This document shows positions 24,886 to 33,371 of a stretch of 47,012 nucleotides of DNA, piece by piece (position 1 is the first letter of the stretch; the number at the start of each line of letters is the position of its first letter). The notes beneath the pieces were generated by a model, which did no database searches, was not told where the DNA came from, and saw only the letters and a program-made list of their open reading frames with translations. A program made the position numbers and the translations under genes. The stretch comes from Myxococcus sp. CA023. Lineage in GTDB: Bacteria; Myxococcota; Myxococcia; Myxococcales; Myxococcaceae. The stretch lies in assembly GCF_010998615.1 (NCBI RefSeq), contig NZ_JAAEAH010000074.1, positions 1 to 47,012 on the forward strand. Direction: 5' to 3'.

Positions 24886-25674
24886 GTGCGCTACGAGCTC
24901 CAAGACGGACGCATCCTCACCTGGTCCCTGGAGACGCATGTCGCCACGCACTGCAACCTGCGCTGTGTGCAGTGCTGCCCGCTGTCGCCGCACCTGCCTG
25001 CCTGGTCCGTGGACCCCGCCGCCCTGGGCCATGACTTGCGCCAGCTGGCCCGAGCCCTCCGGCCCAACGTCTTCAAGCTCACCGGCGGCGAGCCCTTCCT
25101 CCACCCCGACCTGCCAGCGGTGCTGGACGCCGTGCGCGCCTCGGGCATCTCCCCGCAGGTGTCCGTCACCACCAACGGCTTCCTCGCGCAGAGCGCCCCC
25201 GATGCGGTCTACGAGCGCCTGGACCGGATGACACTGTCCGTCTACACCTCCGCGCCGTTGCCGGAGCGCTCCATCGCCCGCATCACCGAGCGCTGCGAGC
25301 AGCACGGCGTCTTCCTCACGGTGAAGCGAATCGACGCCTTCCAGCAACTCACGCCGGATGCACCGCACGACTCCGAGGACGCCGTGCGAGGCATCTACGC
25401 GCGCTGCTGGCTGAAGGTCCGCTGTCACCTGGTCCACGCGGGCCGCTTCTACGCCTGCACGCGTCCGCCGCACGTGGCGACGGTGCTCGGCGGCACGTAC
25501 CCGGAGATGCCCGCGCTGGGCGAGGTCGACGGCGTGCCGCTCGACACGCCGGACCTGCTGGGCCAGATGCTCGGCTACCTCGAACGGGAGACGCCATTGG
25601 CCACCTGCCGTTACTGCCTGGGCGGCGACGGCGCATGGCAGCCGCACGCCCAGCTCCCTCGTATTCGAAGCTGA
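24886..25674 (+). CDS. Radical SAM protein with C-terminal Cys-rich (SPASM-like) region
   Basis: 262 residues from the GTG of VRYELQDGRILTW, the only start that excludes overlap with the neighbour; the GTG lies 7 nt after TATAGT (24874-24879), so the mRNA might be leaderless. The [4Fe-4S]-AdoMet motif is THCNLRCVQC (C23, C27, C30), followed by LTGGEPFLHPD. A later group of cysteines (C174, C180, C191, C241, C244, in CWLKVRCHL, RFYACTRPP and CRYC) could bind an auxiliary cluster. This architecture is typical of enzymes that modify peptides or small molecules in dedicated clusters. Divergent from the Asn-synthetase/GT/kinase-like operon. Substrate unknown; no precursor peptide gene was found. 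Confidence 0.8.
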   Translation: MRYELQDGRILTWSLETHVATHCNLRCVQCCPLSPHLPAWSVDPAALGHDLRQLARALRPNVFKLTGGEPFLHPDLPAVLDAVRASGISPQVSVTTNGFLAQSAPDAVYERLDRMTLSVYTSAPLPERSIARITERCEQHGVFLTVKRIDAFQQLTPDAPHDSEDAVRGIYARCWLKVRCHLVHAGRFYACTRPPHVATVLGGTYPEMPALGEVDGVPLDTPDLLGQMLGYLERETPLATCRYCLGGDGAWQPHAQLPRIRS

Positions 25675-25700
25675 GGGGCACCCCCCAGCCTCGCTTCATC

Positions 25701-26711
25701 TTACTGGCCGCGCGACTGGGACGCCTTGGGTAGCGAGGACTGCATGGACGGCGGATAGCGCCCGCCCGCGGCGACGCCCGGAGGCGCGACGGCGTTGATG
25801 GCGGCCACGTCCTGGTCCGTGAGCGTCACCTCCAGCGCGCCGAGGTTCTCGTCCAGGTATTTGCGGCGCTTGGTGCCGGGGATGGGCACCAGGTCCTTCC
25901 CCTGTGCCAGCACCCACGCGAGCGCGAGCTGCGCCGGAGTGCATCCCTTCTCCTTCGCCAGCCGCTCGATGTGGCCGACGAGCTCCAGGTTGCGCGTGAA
26001 GTTCTCCCCCTGGAAGCGGGGCGAGAAGCGGCGGTAGTCGTCCTGTGCCAGGTCCTCGAAGCGCTTGATTTGCCCCGTGAGGAAGCCGCGTCCCAGCGGG
26101 CTGTAGGGAACGAAGCCCACGCCCAGCTCGCGGCACGCCTGGAGCACGCCGTCTTCTGGCTCACGGCTCCACAGGGAGTACTCGCTCTGGAGCGCGGTGA
26201 TGGGATGCACCTTCGAGGCCCGGCGCAGCGTGTCCGCGTCCACCTCCGACAGGCCGAGGAAGCGCACCTTGCCCTCGCGCACCAGCTCCGCCATGGCGCC
26301 CACCGTGTGCTCGATGGGGGTCTGCGCGTCCAGCCGGTGCAGGTAGTACAGGTCGATGACATCCACGCCCAGCCGGCGCAGGCTGGCCTCGCAAGCTTGC
26401 CTCACGTACTCCGGCCGTCCGTTGATGCCGCGCTTCTGCGGGTCCGTGGGGTCGCGGACGATGCCGAACTTCGTCGCCAGCACGATGTTCGCCCGGTGCG
26501 GCTTGAGCACCCGGCCCACCAACGTCTCGTTGGCGCCCGACCCGTACATATCGGCGGTGTCGAAGAAGGTGATGCCCCGCTCCAGCGCGTGCAGCAGCGT
26601 GGCCTCCGACTCCGCGTCATCCCTGCCCGCGTAGAAGTCGGACATCCCCATGCAGCCCAGGCCCAGCGCCGAAACGGTGGGGCCCTGCCTTCCCAGCTTC
26701 CGAGTCTCCAT
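25701..26711 (-). CDS. Aldo/keto reductase
   Basis: 336 residues. The catalytic tetrad is visible: Asp and Tyr in FFDTADMYGSGANE, Lys in LATKFG, His in LYYLHRLD. Further family signs are GLGCMGMSDFY near the N-terminus and FVPYSPLGRGFLTG in the second half, as in the YakC/Tas-type AKR13 group. It reduces aldehydes or ketones with NADPH; the substrate is not defined. It is convergent with the radical SAM gene (26-nt gap), so a link to that cluster is not evident. Confidence 0.9.
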   Translation of the reverse strand: METRKLGRQGPTVSALGLGCMGMSDFYAGRDDAESEATLLHALERGITFFDTADMYGSGANETLVGRVLKPHRANIVLATKFGIVRDPTDPQKRGINGRPEYVRQACEASLRRLGVDVIDLYYLHRLDAQTPIEHTVGAMAELVREGKVRFLGLSEVDADTLRRASKVHPITALQSEYSLWSREPEDGVLQACRELGVGFVPYSPLGRGFLTGQIKRFEDLAQDDYRRFSPRFQGENFTRNLELVGHIERLAKEKGCTPAQLALAWVLAQGKDLVPIPGTKRRKYLDENLGALEVTLTDQDVAAINAVAPPGVAAGGRYPPSMQSSLPKASQSRGQ

Positions 26712-26793
26712 GTCCCTCGCTCCTTCCTCGTGGTGACGCCCCTCTAACTGGAGACTCCTGGCCTCGCATGACCTTCGAGTCTGGAATCGTCAG

Positions 26794-28881
26794 TCAGGGG
26801 GACTGGCGGGCCTGCTCCGCGACCAGGTTGCTGGGCAACTCCACGGTGAAGGTGGAGCCTCGCCCCAGCCTGCTCTCCACGTGGACCCGGCCGCCCATGG
26901 CCTCCACCAGCGTGCGGGTGATGTACAGGCCCAGGCCCAGGCCACCGTAGTTGCGCTCGGACACGGCGCGTTCGAAGCGGCCGAAGAGGCGGGGCAGATG
27001 CTGGGGCTCGATGCCGATGCCCTCGTCCCGCACCGTCAGCCGCGCCCCGCTGTCATGCGGCTCCAGGCGCACGTGGATGGGCCTGCCGCTACCGTACTTC
27101 ACGGCGTTGTCCACCAGGTTGGTGATGACCTGCTCCAGGCGCAGCCGGTCCCACCGGCCCACGATGTCGAAGTCTCCCGTCTCCAACTGCAAGGAGGAGC
27201 CGGTGCGCGCGGCCTGGGGTTCATACCGGGTGACGACGTCCCGGACGAGCGACCCCAGCTCCAGTTCCTCCGGCTCCAGCGAGAGCCGCCCCGCGGAGAT
27301 GCGCGACACGTCGAGCAGGTCGCCCACCAACTCCGCCAGCTTCTGCACCTGCCGTGCGCCCACCGCCACGTAGCTCTCCACCAGGTTGCGAGGAACCGGG
27401 CCTGGGTGGCGGGCCAGCTCCCGCGAGAGCGCCTGGAGCTTCAGGCTCAGCGGGGTGAGCGGCGTCTTCAGCTCGTGGCTGGCAATGGACATGAACTCAT
27501 CGCGCAGACGGATGGCCTCCCGAGCCTCCGCATAGAGCCGGGCATTCTCCAGGGAGAGCGCGGCCCGGTGTGCCAGTTCCTTGGCGAACGCCAGGTCTGA
27601 CGTCGAGTATTGCCGGCCGGAGTAGGCGTGGATGAAGCTGAGCACCCCCAACACCTGTCCGCGCGCAATCAATGGCACGGCGATGTAGGAGACGGGCCCC
27701 ATCGCTTCCATCACCCGGGCGTGTTCCGCGTTGTGCGCGAGCTCGTGAATGCGTTCCCGGGACAGCCGCTCGAAGTGAACCGTCTCCGCCCTCAGCAGGG
27801 CGCCCGCCGGGGGATGCCGCGGATTTCCGCTGGGCTGCATTCCGAAGCGGAGGAGGTCCTCCGCCAGCGCGTCGTCCTCGAGCCGGAAGTGCGCCGCCTC
27901 CAGCCGCCGGAACGTCCCCTCTGGCTCCGCCACGTCGACGAGACACCAGTCCGCGAAGGTGGGCACCACCAGCTTCGCCAGGTTCCGCAGCGTCGTCTCG
28001 TCGTCGAGCGACGACGTCAGCACCGCGCCCGACTCCGCGAGGAGCCAGTCACGTGCCTCGGCCAACTGGAGCTCGTGCGTCAGGGCCTCGGCGCGCTGTC
28101 GGGCCCGGACCAGGTCCGTTACGTCGAACCCGAAGCCGACGATGCCGTCGACCTCACCCTGCTCGTTCCGCGTGGGCTGATACACGATGTTGAGGTACGT
28201 CTCCTGTATCTCGCCATTGGGGCGCTTGCGAGGGAACGGCACCGCATTGCCCGCGAAAGGGACGCCAGTGCGGTAGACCTCGTCCAGCAGGGTGATGAAG
28301 CCTCGCGACTCCGCCCACGGCAGGGCATTGATCGCCTCCTGGCCCACCAGCGTGTCCGTCCCCATCAGCGTGTTGTTCATCGTGTTGGAGAAGGAATAGA
28401 CGTGTCGGGGGCCACGTAGGAGGATGATGCCGGCGGGTGCGTCCCGGAAGAGCGCGTGGAGCCGGGCCTGTCCGGCCTCCGCTTCGCTCCGTGCCGCCCG
28501 CTCCCGCTCCAGCAGCCGCGCCCGCTCCGCGTTGGCCTTGCGCAGCATGACGTTCAGCTTCGTCATCAGCAGCGCGAGCATGACGAAGACCGCCAGCGAG
28601 ACAGCCCCTCCCGTGCCCGGCGCCAGGTTGAGCAGTGGCTCCAGGAAGTAGAAGTCCACCACCACCACCGACAGGAACGTCGTCGCCAGGGCGGGGCCCC
28701 AGCCACCCCACCAGCCGGACACCATCACCGCGCCGAAGAAGAACAGGAACGGGGTGGCTGGAATCAACGACGCCACGCCCGCCTGGATGAGCCACGCCGC
28801 GACGAAGGCGAGGAGCGCGACGCCATAACGTCCGGCGCGTGAATCCCAGAGTGGGTGATGTCGTTCCGGACGAGCGTGCAT
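26794..28881 (-). CDS. Sensor histidine kinase: DUF4118 membrane region, PAS, GAF
   Basis: 695 residues from the ATG of MHARPERHHPLW; in-frame starts further upstream are possible. Residues ~15-105 hold three or four membrane helices with FYFLEPLLNL, as in the KdpD-like DUF4118 domain. A PAS domain (about 145-265) with FRDAPAGIILL and a GAF domain (about 290-450) with PVSYIAVPLIARGQVLGVLS follow. The kinase core is complete: H box SIASHELKTPLTPL, N box NLVDNAVKYG, G1 DEGIGI, F box and G2 GGLGLGL. An orphan kinase without a response-regulator neighbour, as is common in myxobacteria; its regulator is unknown. Confidence 0.9.
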   Translation of the reverse strand: MHARPERHHPLWDSRAGRYGVALLAFVAAWLIQAGVASLIPATPFLFFFGAVMVSGWWGGWGPALATTFLSVVVVDFYFLEPLLNLAPGTGGAVSLAVFVMLALLMTKLNVMLRKANAERARLLERERAARSEAEAGQARLHALFRDAPAGIILLRGPRHVYSFSNTMNNTLMGTDTLVGQEAINALPWAESRGFITLLDEVYRTGVPFAGNAVPFPRKRPNGEIQETYLNIVYQPTRNEQGEVDGIVGFGFDVTDLVRARQRAEALTHELQLAEARDWLLAESGAVLTSSLDDETTLRNLAKLVVPTFADWCLVDVAEPEGTFRRLEAAHFRLEDDALAEDLLRFGMQPSGNPRHPPAGALLRAETVHFERLSRERIHELAHNAEHARVMEAMGPVSYIAVPLIARGQVLGVLSFIHAYSGRQYSTSDLAFAKELAHRAALSLENARLYAEAREAIRLRDEFMSIASHELKTPLTPLSLKLQALSRELARHPGPVPRNLVESYVAVGARQVQKLAELVGDLLDVSRISAGRLSLEPEELELGSLVRDVVTRYEPQAARTGSSLQLETGDFDIVGRWDRLRLEQVITNLVDNAVKYGSGRPIHVRLEPHDSGARLTVRDEGIGIEPQHLPRLFGRFERAVSERNYGGLGLGLYITRTLVEAMGGRVHVESRLGRGSTFTVELPSNLVAEQARQSP

Positions 28882-29003
28882 GGTCAGGGGCGGGCCCCTG
28901 GCCGGCTGCATGGATACCGCCGGGGAGGAGCCGCGCACTTCTCAGGTAAGCACCGGAACCCACTGCATGACATCTTGCTCGCCGCTCTGTCATGCAAGGC
29001 TGC

Positions 29004-30314
29004 TCAGCGCAGCCGGCGGAACGGCTGTGGCTTGGTGCCCACGGCCAGCGCCAATACCTCCACGTGACACACGTCCAGGCTCGGCTGCGTCCAACCCAGG
29101 TTCCGCAAGGCGCTGCCAAGCCGCTCGCGCAGTGGCGCAACGGCCGAATGGCTCGCGCCCGCCAGCTCCAACTGGAAGTGCGAGACGTCCACTTGTGTCA
29201 GTCGGAAGCCACGCAGCGCATGGTGCTTGAACACCCAGGCCAGCGCCCAGGCGTCCACCTCCCGGCCCGAAGGCATGACGAAGTGGCAGGCCCCGCGTCC
29301 GCCGAAGTGCTCCAGCGTCCATCCATGAAACCCACAAGCGCAGGCGTCACGCCGCACGCTGCCCGCGTCGCCCGGGAGGTAGCGCAAGAGCGGCAGCACG
29401 CTGGGACGCAGCCGCGTCACCACCACCTCGTCCAGTCCGGGCTCCAACCAGACATCAGGGGCCAGGACGTGGAACCGGCCAGGAGCCTCGGGCCGCAGGC
29501 ACTCCCAGGCCAGCGGCCCCGTCTCCGTCGTCGCGTAGTAGTTGAGGACAGGCGCGGGCACCGTGTTCGCCAGCTCCGCGCGCAGGCCGGCAGGCAGATG
29601 CTGCGCGGAGGTGAGCACCAACTGGGGCGTGGGCACGTCGCGCTGGGCCGCCAGCCACCGCAGGCCTTCCGGGTCGGAGAAGAGCACGGCGGGACGCACG
29701 CGGCGCAGGCGCTGGAGCGCGTCCTCGCGAAGGACGGAGATTCGGTGCAGCGCGCCGTCGTGGAGGATGGGCAGGCGCACCGAGTACTCCAGCCCGCCCG
29801 GCAGCGCGTCCAGCAGCACGACTCGGGGATGCGAGGGCAGCGCCGCTCCCACGCGCGCCACGAGGAACCGCAGCACGGCCCACATGTGCAGGCAGTCGCG
29901 CCGGTCCCTCACGACGTTCACCGGCGCTCCGGTGGACCCGGAGCTCTTCACCACCACGCAATCATCGGCGTCCGCCGGCAGCGTGGGCACCGCGTCCCAG
30001 TTCGCGGCCAGGGCCTCACGGTCCAGGAAGGGCAGGTGGCGCAGGTCGTCCAGCGTCTGGAGGTCACCCGGGTGGATGCCCGCCGCGAGGAGCCTCCGGG
30101 CGTAGTACGGCGAGTCCTGCAGCGCGTCGCGCAGGAAGGACAACCGGGCGTCCAGGTCCGCGCGGGCCGCGTCCTCGTCGGCCAGGGACGCGAAGCGGTC
30201 CAGCCCCTGGGCGATGGATTCGGCCCAGGGGATGTGGGGGCGCTGCGAGGAGGTGTCCCGGCGGATGTTCGCGCGAGGCGCGACGCGCAGGTCCGCGGAC
30301 AGGGCTTCCGTCAC
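29004..30314 (-). CDS. PaaK/CapK-like adenylate-forming enzyme (MoxR operon gene 5)
   Basis: 436 residues from the GTG at 30314, whose last two bases belong to the upstream stop (GTGA). ANL-superfamily motifs are present: VVVKSSGSTGAPV (phosphate loop, 121-132), NYYATTETGP (258-267) and YLPGDAGS; a zinc-binding-like CACGFHGW and GGRG follow, as in phenylacetate-CoA ligases and CapK/coenzyme F390 synthetase relatives. The C-terminal lid is short and ends GTKPQPFRRLR, with a Lys where the family's catalytic Lys is expected. It should activate a carboxylate as an acyl-adenylate; acceptor unknown. Such an enzyme is unusual in a MoxR/vWA operon. Shown by overlap to be translated with the upstream gene. 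Confidence 0.8.
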   Translation of the reverse strand: MTEALSADLRVAPRANIRRDTSSQRPHIPWAESIAQGLDRFASLADEDAARADLDARLSFLRDALQDSPYYARRLLAAGIHPGDLQTLDDLRHLPFLDREALAANWDAVPTLPADADDCVVVKSSGSTGAPVNVVRDRRDCLHMWAVLRFLVARVGAALPSHPRVVLLDALPGGLEYSVRLPILHDGALHRISVLREDALQRLRRVRPAVLFSDPEGLRWLAAQRDVPTPQLVLTSAQHLPAGLRAELANTVPAPVLNYYATTETGPLAWECLRPEAPGRFHVLAPDVWLEPGLDEVVVTRLRPSVLPLLRYLPGDAGSVRRDACACGFHGWTLEHFGGRGACHFVMPSGREVDAWALAWVFKHHALRGFRLTQVDVSHFQLELAGASHSAVAPLRERLGSALRNLGWTQPSLDVCHVEVLALAVGTKPQPFRRLR

Positions 30315-30874
30315 TCCCGCCACCCACGCGCCTCCGTGGCGCGCTGCTCCGCCTCGCGGAGGGCCTGCTGGCGTTTGTCCGCCTCCTTCTTTCGGGCCTC
30401 CTCCGCGCGCCGCATCTCCGCTTCCGCCTTGCGGTAGTCCAGTTGCTCGATTCGCGCGACGGAGCCCTTCGGGGACTCGCCCTTGCACTCGCCGCCCACG
30501 ACGCGCACCCACTTGCGAATGAACTCCTCGCGGCGGAAGGTGTTGGAGCGAATCATCTCCGCCGTCAGCGGGGCCACGTCCTGGAAGAAGCGCTGCAGGA
30601 GCGTCGTCGCGTCGTCGTTCTTGCTCAGTGCCTGCACCGTCTCCTGCCGCAGCGCCGAGGACACGAGCACGTGCGCGAGCATCACCACCTGCTCCCGCCA
30701 CAGCGGGGAGCGGGCCCGGTCCTCCAGGGCGCCCCAGTCCGCGCGGGACGGGGGGCGGACCTTCGCGAGCCGGAAGGTGTCGCAGATGATGGCGAGAGCC
30801 AGGTCATGCGAATACGGCGACACGATGGGGGCTGCCTCGAGCTGCGTCTGAATCTCGCGGATGTCGAAAGCCAT
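30311..30874 (-). CDS. Coiled-coil protein of unknown function (MoxR operon gene 4)
   Basis: 187 residues from the ATG of MAFDIREIQTQLEAA. The first ~130 residues are mostly helical with DWGALEDRARSPLWREQVVM and FFQDVAPLTAEMIRSNTFRR. The last ~45 are a charged coiled coil (EAEMRRAEEARKKEADKRQQ). No enzymatic motif or membrane segment. It begins 5 nt after the zincin-vWA gene and overlaps the next gene by 4 nt. It probably serves as an adaptor or assembly subunit. I recognise no named family. Confidence 0.7.
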   Translation of the reverse strand: MAFDIREIQTQLEAAPIVSPYSHDLALAIICDTFRLAKVRPPSRADWGALEDRARSPLWREQVVMLAHVLVSSALRQETVQALSKNDDATTLLQRFFQDVAPLTAEMIRSNTFRREEFIRKWVRVVGGECKGESPKGSVARIEQLDYRKAEAEMRRAEEARKKEADKRQQALREAEQRATEARGWRE

Positions 30875-30879
30875 GGGAC

Positions 30880-32547
30880 TCAATTCTCCAGCAATGCCTG
30901 GGCGAGGTCGGCGGCCGCCTTCGCGAAGTCGGAGGGCCAGCGCACCACCACCAGCCGGAAACGGCGCTCGCGCAGCAGCGGCGCCAGCGCCTGTCGGGCG
31001 CGGAGTTCGTCGGGAACAGCGAGGATGGCCACCACGAGGCGCGAGCGCCGGATGGATTCCAGCACCGGCGCCAGGGGCTTCTCCGCGGTGACGTTCGCCA
31101 GGAAGTCGCTGTCGGAGATGATGATGCGCAGCGCATCGGGCCGCTCGCGTGACAGCGCGTCCATCACGTCGAAGGGGAACTGCGTGCCTCCGCCGATGTA
31201 GCCCAGCAGGAAGTCGCGTGCCTTCTCTTCGTCGTACATCCACGGCGACACCTGTGGGTCGCCGTGCGAGTACACGATGCCGCGCACCGTGGCCTTCTTC
31301 CGCAGCGCGGAGGCGGACAGCACCTGAGCCGCCAGCGTCATCGCGTTGAGGCTCAGTTCCGGGTTGGGCATGGAGCCGCTGGTGTCCAGATAGATTTCCA
31401 CGGACGGCACGCCGAGCTCGGACGGGGGCGGCAGGTCCGCCTCCAGCTCGCGGCGCAGTGGTGACACTGCGGCCAGGTGGCCCTGGGACAGCACCGTCAA
31501 CGTCCAGTCGATGCTGGACGGGTCATCGCCGTACTCCCACGCTTGGGGCGTGGTGCGCAGGTAGGGCTCCGGCTGGGACGGCGTCGTGGGGAGCTTCAGG
31601 ATGTGCCGGTCCACCAGCCGCCGATAGTGCTTCGCCACCAGGGCTCGCCGCAGCTTCCCGCCCTGCTTGCCGGGCAGGTGTTCGGTGACGCGGTGGATGG
31701 AGTCCAGTTCGTCCTTCTCCTTCGCGCGTGTGCTCAAGGGCTCCAGCCAGCCTCGCTCCTCCGCTTCGTTCAGAGCGTCGTCCCAGCGACTGCTGCCGTG
31801 GATGGCGGCATCCAGGTCGTCCACGTCCGGCACGGAGACGTCCCCGCCCAGCGGCAGGCTGAACTCCAGGTCCGCGGGCTTCTCGATGTAGCGGATGAAG
31901 GTGGCGCAGAAGTAGAGAAACTGGAGCTTGCCGCTGGGCAGCGCGTAGAAGGTCTGCGCGAACATGCGCGCCTCGGCGCGAACACCGGGGTAGCGCTGCT
32001 CCATCGGCTCGAGCTGCGCGGCGGGCACCAGATTCCCAGGGGGCAGGCCCCACAGCTCCTCGTAGATGGCCAGGTAGAAGAAGAACAGCGGCGACATCTC
32101 GCCGCCCTGCACGTGCTGGAAGCCCCGGTACACCGCGCACAGCGCCTCCGCGTGCGTGCGGCCCACCACCTCGTTCACCTGCAAGTCATAGAAGAGATTG
32201 GTGAGGGATTGCTTCAGGCCGGGAACCAGCCGCTGCTCCTGCACGCGAAGCTCCGCGTCCCAGCCCAGTGTGTGCGGGAAGCGCGCGTGGTGACCGATTT
32301 CATGCGCCAGCACCGCCGCGAGGCTGTCAGTGGCCTCCATGGCCTCCAGGAGCTTGAAGTTGACGAAGACCTGTCGCTTCACCAGGTCGATGTACGCGAG
32401 CGGCTCCTGGGCGTGGCTGGCGTCGGGGTGGAAGCCCACGTGCGGCTCGGGTGGGCTGAGCTGCACGCGCACGTCCCACAGCGCCAGCGCGTCGCGCCAG
32501 CCCGTGGCCACTTCCTCAGGGGTGATGTGCCGCCGCGACGGACTCAT
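30880..32547 (-). CDS. Putative metallopeptidase fused to vWA domain, DUF2201-like (MoxR operon gene 3)
   Basis: 555 residues. The N-terminal half has a zincin motif, VLAHEIGHHARFP (HExxH at 82-86), followed by LTNLFYDLQVNE (about 115-126), comparable to the N..aD..vN element of DUF2201 putative metallopeptidases. The C-terminal part (from ~380) is a vWA-like domain with MIDAS residues in IYLDTSGSMP (D388, S390, S392) and IIISDSDF near 475. Family members are often encoded with MoxR AAA+ ATPases, where the vWA domain docks on the ATPase. The catalytic Glu83 and both His are intact, so peptidase activity is possible. The start overlaps the upstream stop (ATGA). Confidence 0.82.
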   Translation of the reverse strand: MSPSRRHITPEEVATGWRDALALWDVRVQLSPPEPHVGFHPDASHAQEPLAYIDLVKRQVFVNFKLLEAMEATDSLAAVLAHEIGHHARFPHTLGWDAELRVQEQRLVPGLKQSLTNLFYDLQVNEVVGRTHAEALCAVYRGFQHVQGGEMSPLFFFYLAIYEELWGLPPGNLVPAAQLEPMEQRYPGVRAEARMFAQTFYALPSGKLQFLYFCATFIRYIEKPADLEFSLPLGGDVSVPDVDDLDAAIHGSSRWDDALNEAEERGWLEPLSTRAKEKDELDSIHRVTEHLPGKQGGKLRRALVAKHYRRLVDRHILKLPTTPSQPEPYLRTTPQAWEYGDDPSSIDWTLTVLSQGHLAAVSPLRRELEADLPPPSELGVPSVEIYLDTSGSMPNPELSLNAMTLAAQVLSASALRKKATVRGIVYSHGDPQVSPWMYDEEKARDFLLGYIGGGTQFPFDVMDALSRERPDALRIIISDSDFLANVTAEKPLAPVLESIRRSRLVVAILAVPDELRARQALAPLLRERRFRLVVVRWPSDFAKAAADLAQALLEN

Positions 32548-33371
32548 TCCGGGACGAACACCAGCACGTGCTGGGAGGTGTGCAGCGTGGCCGCCACCCG
32601 CCAGTCATTGGACAGGGTGGCGAACCACGCGTCCGCGCACGGGTCTTCCCGCAGCGCCTCGTCCAGGTGGGGACTCTCCACGTGGGTCTGCTCCGGCACC
32701 TCGCGGCAGCCCATGGCGCCCAGGCTGACGGGCGTCTCCGCCAGCCAGATGCCCTGCGTGGCCGCGTCGCGGCCCGCCACGGCTTGACGGTGCCGGTCAT
32801 GGACGCACACCACGGTGGGGGAGAGGAAGTGCATCGCGCCGGGGAGGAAGCGGCTGTCCTCTTTCGACAGGTCCACCCAGTGCGCCTGGGCCCGCGCGGC
32901 CAGCGGCGCGTCGGGCGGCGCCAGGGCCACGGAGGAGGTCTCTCTCAGCCGCGCCTCGATGTCCTGGAGCGACGTCAGCTCCCGGCCCACGCGCCAGAAG
33001 ATGCGCTGCACCCAGGGCGGCGCGGACTCCAGGTTCTCCCCCAGGTTCCACAGCTGGGCGAACACCTGCGAGCGCTCCGCCGAGGGCACGGCGGCCAGCA
33101 GGCGGGGAATCAGGTCCGACCAGGCGAGGGTGAAGAAGTTCTGCCGGCCCGCGCTCGCGGGATACAGGTAGCCCAGGCCAATGGCCTCCGCGCCCAGCTG
33201 GAGGTAGGCGCGCAAGAGCTCCTCGCCCTGCGCCGCCGGTGTCCCCGTTTCGAGCAGGGATTGTCCCAGCCGCTGCGCTGCGCTGCCGGTGAGCTCGCGC
33301 CACAGGGCGGAGTCCCAGCGCACGAACCGGGCGCGGGCATTGGCTTCCAACTCGTCGGTGAAGGTGCTCAT
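32544..33371 (-). CDS. Protein of unknown function (MoxR operon gene 2)
   Basis: 275 residues from the ATG of MSTFTDELEANARAR, which overlaps the MoxR stop by 4 nt; its own stop overlaps the next start. A helical N-terminal two-thirds (YLYPASAGRQNFFTLAWSDL, PSAERSQVFAQLWNLGENLE) is followed by a beta-rich C-terminal part with VVCVHDRHRQAV and ATLHTSQHVLVFVPE. Four Trp-rich stretches are notable. No catalytic motif. Because of its fixed place between ATPase and vWA genes, I infer a structural or substrate-adaptor role. No family recognised. Confidence 0.7.
   Translation of the reverse strand: MSTFTDELEANARARFVRWDSALWRELTGSAAQRLGQSLLETGTPAAQGEELLRAYLQLGAEAIGLGYLYPASAGRQNFFTLAWSDLIPRLLAAVPSAERSQVFAQLWNLGENLESAPPWVQRIFWRVGRELTSLQDIEARLRETSSVALAPPDAPLAARAQAHWVDLSKEDSRFLPGAMHFLSPTVVCVHDRHRQAVAGRDAATQGIWLAETPVSLGAMGCREVPEQTHVESPHLDEALREDPCADAWFATLSNDWRVAATLHTSQHVLVFVPE

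Noticed and set aside
23525..25674. Lasso-peptide cluster (Asn-synthetase cyclase)
   Set aside because: No precursor peptide, RRE/B1 or protease B2 gene; the synthetase is accompanied by other enzymes.
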